Shown piece by piece: positions 7,195 to 12,368 of a DNA stretch of 17,267 bases. Source of the stretch: JACVRW01 sp035650215 (GTDB taxonomy: Bacteria; Actinomycetota; Thermoleophilia; Solirubrobacterales; Thermoleophilaceae). The notes below the pieces were generated by a model that was not told where the DNA came from, did not search any database, and saw nothing but the letters and a program-made list of their open reading frames with translations. Made by a program: the position numbers and the translations under genes. The stretch covers positions 1 to 17,267 of the forward strand of contig DASRIC010000038.1 of the NCBI GenBank assembly GCA_035650215.1. Direction: 5' to 3'. Numbering within the stretch: the stretch's first letter is position 1; the number at the start of each line of letters is the position of its first letter.

Positions 7195-8685
7195 CTATCT
7201 CCCCACGGCGCCCGCGGTCACAGCAGCCTCGGGCGCCCCGCGCGGCGTGGCGTCGCGATGCAGGTAGCCCCGGGCGATCAGATCCTTGATCGTGGCAAGG
7301 CACAGGCTGTGGAACCCGGACCTGTCGAGACCCTCGGGGATCGGAGTGGCGGTGAGCGCCTCGGCCAGTGGGCGTTGCCCGTCGCAGGCGATCACGACGG
7401 GGACGACGCGCGGGTCCACCCGCGCGAATAGGCCGATCCCCGGGGTCTGGCTCATCACGGCGTCGCCCGGTTCGTACGCGCCGTTCTCGTACGTGAGCGC
7501 CTGATCGAGGCGGTGACCCTCCACGAGCTGCCAGGCGCTGGACATCAGCTCGCGGAGCTGCTCCGCCCCGGAATGCGACGTCAGGAAGTCCGTGCCGGCG
7601 AATATCCGCTCGAGCTGATCGCCGCCGGCTCGGCGCGTGCCGTGGTCGAGGTAGAAGGCCCGGGTCCAGTTCGGTCCCGATGAGCGCCGCAGGACGACCA
7701 CGCCGCCGGCGATCTGCTCGATCCCGGCGCGCCCATAGTGCTCCATCCAGCGTTTGACCCCGTCGGCGAAGGCCTCGCGCTCCGTGCCGGGCGCGAGGGT
7801 CACGCCCTCGAGCGCCTGGCTCAACGGCTGTCGACTGCGGAAGTTCAGGATCAGGGCGTCGCAGCCGAGGCCGGCGACCCACTCGCGCGGCGGGTCCTCC
7901 CAGCCCTCGGCGCCGTGGGTCCAGTGGCAGAACAGGGTCGCGAAGCCGCCCTCGGCGAGGTGATCGGCGCTCTCCCTCACGATCTGGCGCGAGAGCGCCT
8001 CACCCCCGATCGGGCTGTCTCGCCAGAGGAGCGCGTTGTCGGGAGAGATCACGACGGGGGGAGCGGCCACGACGAGGTCGAAGCGCTGGCCGCGGACGGG
8101 CTCGAACCAGTCGCCCTCGAGCCAGCTCACGTTGTCGATACGGTTGAGCCGCTGGCCCACGCGGGCGACCGAAAGGGCGTGCCGGTTGATGTCCACGCCG
8201 ACCACGCGGTCGGCGTGCTGCGCTGCGAGAAGCGCGTGGACGCCCGACCCGGTGCCCAGATCGAGTGCGCTCTCGATCTCGCGCCGAACCGTGAGGCCGG
8301 CCACGCTCACCGCCGCCGCGGACAGGTCCACGACGAAGTCCGCGGGTCGATTCTCGCCGGCGTCGCCGGCCACCATCAGGTCGTCGATCACCGACACCTT
8401 CATCCGCGCATGCACGCCCGCCGCGTCGGTCTCCATCAGGCCGGCTTCCTCGAGGTCCTCGATCGTGAGCGGCCGGAGCGCCTGCTCGGCCGCCTCGCGA
8501 GCCACAGTCTCGTCGTTGTGGAAGAGCTTCAGCAGGATCGCCAGCCGGGCGTCCTCCGGTCGGTTGGCCGTCTGCAGGACCTCGGGCGGCGGAACGCCCC
8601 CGGGCAGGCCCGCCAGGGCCGAATGGCGCTCCCCGGTGAATCCCGCCTCTCGAAGCAGCTCGCCGAGCCGCTCGACAACCTCCAC
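7195..8685 (-). CDS. Tandem-duplicated class I methyltransferase-like protein, first copy (PrmC/HemK-like fold, degenerate NPPY)
   Basis: A 496-aa protein if started at GTG 8685, which lies 2 nt after the TGA of the HprK-like gene; the same stop+2+GTG junction recurs before the second copy. A GGAAG sits 16 nt upstream, too far for a strong site, so coupled translation is likely. In order: a helical N-terminus (LGELLREAGFTGER), SAM motif I LDLGTGSGV (141-149), VVGVDINRHAL, then DLVVAAPPVVISPDN with APPV (208-211) in place of NPPY. The C-terminal module contains SHSGAEQLRELMSSAWQL and ends at KDLIARGYL, followed by a 16-residue Ala/Pro/Arg tail that the second copy lacks. An open frame extends upstream to 8889, but over the kinase gene and with no sequence shared with the other copy, so that extension is rejected. 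Function unknown beyond likely SAM binding. Confidence 0.8.
   Translation of the reverse strand: MEVVERLGELLREAGFTGERHSALAGLPGGVPPPEVLQTANRPEDARLAILLKLFHNDETVAREAAEQALRPLTIEDLEEAGLMETDAAGVHARMKVSVIDDLMVAGDAGENRPADFVVDLSAAAVSVAGLTVRREIESALDLGTGSGVHALLAAQHADRVVGVDINRHALSVARVGQRLNRIDNVSWLEGDWFEPVRGQRFDLVVAAPPVVISPDNALLWRDSPIGGEALSRQIVRESADHLAEGGFATLFCHWTHGAEGWEDPPREWVAGLGCDALILNFRSRQPLSQALEGVTLAPGTEREAFADGVKRWMEHYGRAGIEQIAGGVVVLRRSSGPNWTRAFYLDHGTRRAGGDQLERIFAGTDFLTSHSGAEQLRELMSSAWQLVEGHRLDQALTYENGAYEPGDAVMSQTPGIGLFARVDPRVVPVVIACDGQRPLAEALTATPIPEGLDRSGFHSLCLATIKDLIARGYLHRDATPRGAPEAAVTAGAVGR
7199..7204 (-). promoter_or_regulatory. Ribosome binding site for the second tandem methyltransferase
   Basis: GGGGAG lies 6 nt before GTG 7192, inside the last codons of the upstream gene. 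It decides the start against a much longer open frame that begins at 7882. Confidence 0.6.
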
Positions 8686-8687
8686 GA

Positions 8688-9542
8688 TCAGGCGGTCCGG
8701 ACTTCCAATTCGGCCAGCAACTTGGGCACGAGCTCGTCGGCCTCGCCGCGCTCGCCCCCGAGGACGGTGGCACCCTCGACCGCTCGTCTGATCGCCTGCA
8801 TCGACTGCTCGGGTCGCTCCCGAGCCGGGACCGTGTTGGACAGGAGCGCGAGCGCGCCCTCGCCGTCCGAGAGTCGCTTCGGATTCCACTCGGCCCCAGG
8901 CAGGTAGCTGGTGGCCAGAACTGCTCCGACCTGCACAGGGCGCTCGGCCGCGACCCCGCCCAGGCTCTCGACCCGATGGTTCGTCTGCAGCTGGTCGGCG
9001 CCCCTCAGCGACAGCGGCTTGGCGTAGGGGTGTACGAGTCCGTCGCTGTCAAGCGGCGCGAACTCGTCGGAGTAGTAGACGGCCCCGGCGCGGACAAGCG
9101 CGGCCACGAGAGTGGTCTTGCCCGAGAAGCTGCTGCCGGGAATGAGGATCGCGCTGTCGCCGAAGGCGGCGACCCCGGCGTGCACGAAGATCCTGTCGGG
9201 GGCGGCGAGCGAGATGCGCTGCCGCACGACGCTGTCGAGGGTCTCGACCGCGACGTCGAGCGATACGCCCTCGACCAGGAAGGAGCTGCCGAGGTCGACG
9301 CCGTACGTCCCGCGATCGTCGGCGAGGATCGCCAGGCGATGCTCCGTCTCCCATCCCTCGCACGGCTCCCACTCGGGCGGCAGGACCTCCGGCAGGAGCG
9401 CGAGGGCCTCCGCACGGTTCGTGGCCACCCACATCTTGACGCCGAAGGCGTCGAAGGCGATCAGCCCCGCCCCGTGGTCGAAGACACGCCCCGCCCCGTT
9501 CTCAAAGAGAGCTTCAGACACGTCTGGTGATGGTAGGGGCAA
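8688..9542 (-). CDS. HprK-like P-loop serine kinase (HPr kinase-related)
   Basis: 284 aa from TTG 9542, or 277 from GTG 9521; neither start has a strong ribosome binding site. The second half carries the HprK signature in order: FVHAGVAAFG with H121 where HPr kinase has its catalytic-loop histidine, Walker A GSSFSGKTT (136-144), and YYSDEFAPLD (156-165) at the position of the HprK aspartate pair, here D-E. The N-terminal 110 residues are not the DRTGG-type domain of true HPr kinase, and no phosphotransferase-system genes are present. Relatives of this short type sit next to PqqD-domain proteins and, in some lasso-peptide clusters (paeninodin type), phosphorylate the C-terminal serine of a precursor. 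Here it heads an operon with two methyltransferases and is near a PqqD/Cys-rich protein, so a peptide or protein substrate is plausible. Confidence 0.8.
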   Translation of the reverse strand: MPLPSPDVSEALFENGAGRVFDHGAGLIAFDAFGVKMWVATNRAEALALLPEVLPPEWEPCEGWETEHRLAILADDRGTYGVDLGSSFLVEGVSLDVAVETLDSVVRQRISLAAPDRIFVHAGVAAFGDSAILIPGSSFSGKTTLVAALVRAGAVYYSDEFAPLDSDGLVHPYAKPLSLRGADQLQTNHRVESLGGVAAERPVQVGAVLATSYLPGAEWNPKRLSDGEGALALLSNTVPARERPEQSMQAIRRAVEGATVLGGERGEADELVPKLLAELEVRTA

Positions 9543-9569
9543 TCAATCTCGAATGCGACGAATCGCGGC

Positions 9570-9576
9570 TAGCATA
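9570..9576. promoter_or_regulatory. Shared symmetrical -10 element between divergent operons
   Basis: TAGCATA in the 41-bp gap reads TAGCAT on the plus strand, 8 nt before ATG 9584, and TATGCT on the minus strand, 28 nt before TTG 9542. Both match TANNNT, so a single near-palindromic box could fire both operons. The rightward transcript would be leaderless and the leftward one would have a leader of about 20 nt. -35 elements are not convincing. Confidence 0.4.
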
Positions 9577-9583
9577 AGCGGGA

Positions 9584-10642
9584 ATGGATTCGTTCGTGCT
9601 CGGCGTTCAGCTCCTGCTGGCAGCGGTGTTCGTGACGGCGGGGGTGGCCAAGCTCCTCGACCGACCCGGCACCCGCCAAGCCCTCTCAGACTTCGGGGTC
9701 CCCACAGGGCTCGTTCCGAGCGTGGCCTGGCTTCTGCCGCTGGCGGAGCTGGTCACGGCCCTGGCCCTGCTCAGTCCCACGACCGCACGCGGCGGGGCGA
9801 TCGCCGCACTGGTGTTGCTCGTCGCGTTCATCGCCGGCATCGCCCGCGCGATGGCGCGCGGGGAAGCGCCGGACTGTCATTGCTTCGGCCAGCTCCACTC
9901 GGCTCCCGCCGGGCGCGGCACTCTGGTCCGGAACGCCGTGCTGGCGGTGCTCGCGGCATTCGTCGCCGTGCGCGGACCGGGACCCGCGATCGACACCTGG
10001 GTGGAAGCACGCACTCCCGCCGAGCTCACCGCCGTCGGACTGGGCATCGTGGCGGTCGTGCTGGCTGGGCTCTGCCTCCGCTTCTGGCTCGACAACCGGG
10101 AGCTCCGGGGCGCCCTCGCCCGCGAACGAGAGGTCACCGCGGCCTTCCCGCCCGGGCTGCCGCTCGGCACGCGGGCGCCGGCCTTCGACCTCCCGGACGT
10201 CCATGGTGAGCGGCGGTCGCTCGGCTCGCTGCTCGAGGGTGGCCGGCCGGTCGTCCTCGTGTTCGTGAGTCCGGGTTGTGGCTCGTGCTGGACGCTCTTC
10301 CCCGATCTGGGTCGCTGGCAGACCGCGCTCGCGGACCAGCTGACCATCGCGCTCATCAGCACCGGGAGCGTGGAGGACAACCTCGAGATGGAGACCAACG
10401 GGTTGATGAGCGTGCTGCGGCAAGACGACTGGGAAGTGGCGGAGGCGTATCGCATCGACGCGACGCCGTCCGCGGTCGTCGTCACCCCCGAGGGAACGAT
10501 CGCCAGCGCCGTGACGCCCGGCGCACCCGCGATCGAGCCCCTCATTCGCCTGACCTTGCGTGGCGGGCCGAAGACGCCTACCACGGGGCCCGCGGACGTG
10601 AGCAATGGCGCACGGTCCGAGCAGCAGCGGATCGCCGGATAG
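9584..10642 (+). CDS. MauE-thioredoxin fusion membrane protein (MauE/MauD-like disulfide relay)
   Basis: A 352-aa two-part protein. Residues 1-170 form a MauE/DoxX-type membrane domain with about five hydrophobic segments (near 5-22, 45-65, 70-88, 115-130, 150-168), the entry motif TAGVAKLLDRPG, and the MauE cysteine pair DCHCFGQ (C98, C100), followed by GTLVRNAVL. A short linker leads to a thioredoxin-like domain of TlpA/MauD type: PAFDLPDVHGE, the active site SPGCGSCW (C232, C235), and the cis-proline segment IDATPSAVV (P295). The likely role is passing electrons or disulfides across the membrane to the outer face. In methylamine dehydrogenase clusters MauE and MauD are separate proteins needed to mature a disulfide-rich subunit; here they are one chain. 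The obvious client is the Cys-rich protein at 11630-12292. It overlaps the next gene by 38 bp. Confidence 0.85.
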   Translation: MDSFVLGVQLLLAAVFVTAGVAKLLDRPGTRQALSDFGVPTGLVPSVAWLLPLAELVTALALLSPTTARGGAIAALVLLVAFIAGIARAMARGEAPDCHCFGQLHSAPAGRGTLVRNAVLAVLAAFVAVRGPGPAIDTWVEARTPAELTAVGLGIVAVVLAGLCLRFWLDNRELRGALAREREVTAAFPPGLPLGTRAPAFDLPDVHGERRSLGSLLEGGRPVVLVFVSPGCGSCWTLFPDLGRWQTALADQLTIALISTGSVEDNLEMETNGLMSVLRQDDWEVAEAYRIDATPSAVVVTPEGTIASAVTPGAPAIEPLIRLTLRGGPKTPTTGPADVSNGARSEQQRIAG

Positions 10643-11633
10643 CCCGGGCGCGGGCGAGCGCCCCCAAGCCCCCCTCGAGGAGTTCGCGAGGCGCGTCCAC
10701 GACCAGGCGTCGCTACGGAAGCTCGACGCCGCCGCCGTCGAGGCGTTCGCCGCCTTCGACGCCGCCGGCGTCGATGCCCTGCTCCTCAAGGGCCCTGCTC
10801 TCGCGCGGATGCTCTACGAGCCCGGCGAGCGGCGCGGGTACGTGGACGTCGACCTGCTCGTATCGCCCCGCGATCTCCAGGCGGCGAGGCAGGTGCTTGC
10901 CGACCTGGGATACCGCAACGCCCTGGAGCCATTCGGCATCGACGAGATGGCCGCCGACCTCGACTCCGAGACCTGGGCTCGGACCGGAGACAGCGCCAGT
11001 GCCGGACTCATGATCGATCTGCACCGGCGTCTGCCGGGCTCGCGGGCGGCTCCTCAGCCCGCCTGGGACGCCCTGGCAACCGGGCGCACCGAGCTGGACA
11101 TCGACGGGCGGTGCGTGCCGGTGTTCAGCCGTAGCGGACTCGCCCTGCACGTGGCCACCCACGCGGCCCAGCACGGCCTGTCGTTCAGGGGCCCGATCGA
11201 GGACCTCACGAAGGCGCTCGAGCGATGGCCTCCGGAGGTGTGGCGGGGGGCGGAGATGCTGGCCCGCGAGGTGGAGGCCACGGGCGCGTTCGCCGCCGGG
11301 CTACGGCTCGTGCCCGCGGGCGCGGCGCTCGCCCTCGACCTCGGGCTGCCTGGCACGGACGACCTGGAGTGGGCGATCGCGCACGCGCACGCGCGGCCGC
11401 GGGGGAGCTTTCACCTGCAGTCGCTCGCCGAGGCACGAACCTTTCGGGAACGAGCCGCGATGCTGCGCCGATCGGTCCTACCGAGGCGTGAGTGGATCGC
11501 CTCGGAGTACTGGTGGGCACGCGGACGGCGAGGCCGCATGGCGGTCGCCTACGGCCTTCACCTGATTCGCGTGCCCGTGTGGGCGTACCGGACGTGGCGC
11601 TTCCGCCGCCGCGCCAGCCGCGCGGGCGGTTAA
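10605..11633 (+). CDS. Nucleotidyltransferase-fold protein (PF14907-like, NTP_transf_5)
   Basis: A 342-aa soluble protein. The nucleotidyltransferase core is visible as DALLLKGPALARMLY (K62-G63), then YVDVDLLV with the metal-binding pair D81 and D83, and a third acidic strand MIDLHRRLPG (D138). A helical C-terminal half includes LHVATHAAQHGLSF, a common segment in this uncharacterised family, and a very basic end. Members often neighbour PqqD-domain proteins and HprK-like kinases in peptide-modification clusters, which matches this cassette. Transfer of a nucleotide to a protein or small molecule is the expected chemistry, but no substrate is known. The ATG at 10605 lies inside the end of the MauE-thioredoxin gene, so translation is probably coupled. 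Its TAA overlaps the TAA of the convergent Cys-rich gene in a shared TTAA. Confidence 0.8.
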   Translation: MAHGPSSSGSPDSPGAGERPQAPLEEFARRVHDQASLRKLDAAAVEAFAAFDAAGVDALLLKGPALARMLYEPGERRGYVDVDLLVSPRDLQAARQVLADLGYRNALEPFGIDEMAADLDSETWARTGDSASAGLMIDLHRRLPGSRAAPQPAWDALATGRTELDIDGRCVPVFSRSGLALHVATHAAQHGLSFRGPIEDLTKALERWPPEVWRGAEMLAREVEATGAFAAGLRLVPAGAALALDLGLPGTDDLEWAIAHAHARPRGSFHLQSLAEARTFRERAAMLRRSVLPRREWIASEYWWARGRRGRMAVAYGLHLIRVPVWAYRTWRFRRRASRAGG

Positions 11634-12292
11634 CTCATGCAGGTGCCCGTGTTGCCGTTCGGGCAGCCCGCATCCATGTTCGTATCGGAGCAGTTGGCCT
11701 CAGGCCCGAACACGCCGCCGCAGCACTGAGCGGTTGGCAGGCAGCACTTCGTGGCGCCGTGACACAGGAACGGCTCGTTCGCCGGAAGGATCGACTGGCA
11801 GCAGCAGCAGCAGCGAAGGTTCATGCACTCGATCCCACACCCGTTGGTGGTCTGCCCGTGGAGGCAGAACTCCACCGAGGGGGTCTGCGCTGCCGACGGC
11901 AGCGGCGCGGCAAGCGACACGATGAGCGGCGCGGCCGCGGCGGCTCCGCCGATCTTCGCCGCCTTTACCGACAGATCACGGCGCGTGAGTCCGGCCTGAT
12001 CTTCAAGCAGGTCGCAGCCGCGCAGCTCGTCGAGCGCGCGCTCAATCGTCTCGCCGTCCAGCCCCAGCTCGGTGCCGAGCGCAGCCGAGTCCCTGTTGCC
12101 GTCACAGGCTCGCCACACGCGTGACGCCGTGGCGCTGAGGGAGTGGGCCTGGTGGTCGTTGAGGTCGTAGACGAGCAGCTCGTCTCCCAGCTCCTCGACT
12201 ACAAGCTCGTCCGAGCGGGCGAGCGGCTTCTGGCTCGTTGCCTGGCTAGCCGCCGGCCCGTAGCCACCACCCTTCTTACGCATCCAGTCCAC
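11630..12292 (-). CDS. PqqD-domain protein with internal Tat-like export segment and Cys-rich tail (candidate modified substrate)
   Basis: A 220-aa chimera-like protein in three parts. Residues 24-98 form a PqqD/RRE-like winged-helix domain: LVYDLNDHQAHSLSATASRVW, then LDGETIERALDELRGCDLL. Residues 103-135 look like a twin-arginine signal in mid-chain: TRRDLSVK, an uncharged Ala/Ile/Leu core, then LPSAAQ, a plausible signal-peptidase site after A135. The remaining 85 residues hold 16 cysteines (143, 152, 156, 161-165, 177, 183, 184, 190, 191, 201, 210, 218), including five in a row, with few charged residues and a C-terminal Ser. GTG 12292 is chosen because AAAGGGG lies 7 nt upstream; ATG 12283 would be 16 nt away. 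The function is not recognised. It is likely the substrate or structural product of the surrounding kinase, methyltransferase, nucleotidyltransferase and disulfide genes. Alternatives: a membrane-tethered metal-binding protein, or a secreted disulfide-rich surface protein. Confidence 0.8.
   Translation of the reverse strand: MDWMRKKGGGYGPAASQATSQKPLARSDELVVEELGDELLVYDLNDHQAHSLSATASRVWRACDGNRDSAALGTELGLDGETIERALDELRGCDLLEDQAGLTRRDLSVKAAKIGGAAAAAPLIVSLAAPLPSAAQTPSVEFCLHGQTTNGCGIECMNLRCCCCCQSILPANEPFLCHGATKCCLPTAQCCGGVFGPEANCSDTNMDAGCPNGNTGTCMS
11798..11812 (-). repeat. (TGC)5 trinucleotide run encoding five cysteines
   Basis: Five GCA units on the plus strand read as five identical TGC Cys codons (residues 161-165) on the minus strand. 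A triplet run can gain or lose Cys residues in frame by slippage. Confidence 0.8.
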
Positions 12293-12299
12293 CCAACTA

Positions 12300-12306
12300 C
12301 CCCTTT
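12300..12306 (-). promoter_or_regulatory. Ribosome binding site for the PqqD/Cys-rich gene
   Basis: AAAGGGG lies 7 nt before GTG 12292. It supports GTG over the downstream ATG at 12283. Confidence 0.55.
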
Positions 12307-12324
12307 CGTTGCGACCGTGTCGCC

Positions 12325-12330
12325 AGCATA
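12325..12330 (-). promoter_or_regulatory. Putative -10 box for the PqqD/Cys-rich gene
   Basis: TATGCT on the minus strand fits TANNNT and would give a leader of about 26 nt containing the AAAGGGG site. It lies in the 76-bp gap after the ligase/TPR gene, suggesting separate expression of the Cys-rich protein. The same hexamer heads the kinase operon. No good -35 was found. Confidence 0.35.
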
Positions 12331-12368
12331 GACCAGCCTGAGGAATCGTGCCACCGGTGATCGTGCAC

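Larger units (their letters stand above)
5747..8685 (-). repeat. Tandem gene duplication (two direct copies of about 1.45 kb)
   Basis: The two methyltransferase genes are direct repeats across nearly their full length. Identical short blocks occur at matching places, for example TCACCCCCGATCGGGCTGTC near 6501 and again near 8001. The copies have diverged considerably, so the duplication is old. Confidence 0.85.

Noticed and set aside
7193..7882. A 230-residue N-terminal extension of the second tandem methyltransferase
   Set aside because: The extension lies over the first copy in another frame and is low-complexity and Arg-rich. The first copy aligns only from GTG 7192, which has its own GGGGAG site.
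8686..8889. A 68-residue N-terminal extension of the first tandem methyltransferase
   Set aside because: It overlaps the kinase coding end out of frame and has no counterpart in the second copy. GTG 8685, just after the kinase stop, is the better start.
8688..9542. A true HPr kinase/phosphorylase of carbon catabolite control
   Set aside because: The N-terminal domain does not fit, no HPr or PTS gene is nearby, and the context is a modification cassette. Only the kinase core is shared.
5747..12292. A lasso-peptide or PQQ biosynthesis cluster
   Set aside because: There is no asparagine-synthase-like cyclase, transglutaminase-like leader peptidase, radical SAM PqqE-like enzyme or PqqC in the window, and no short precursor gene in the small gaps. 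Only the PqqD-like domain and the kinase resemble parts of such clusters.
12341..12353. TGGCAC on the minus strand as part of a sigma-54 promoter for the Cys-rich gene
   Set aside because: The -24-like half is present but no TTGC-like -12 half follows at the required spacing. A TANNNT box downstream explains the region better.
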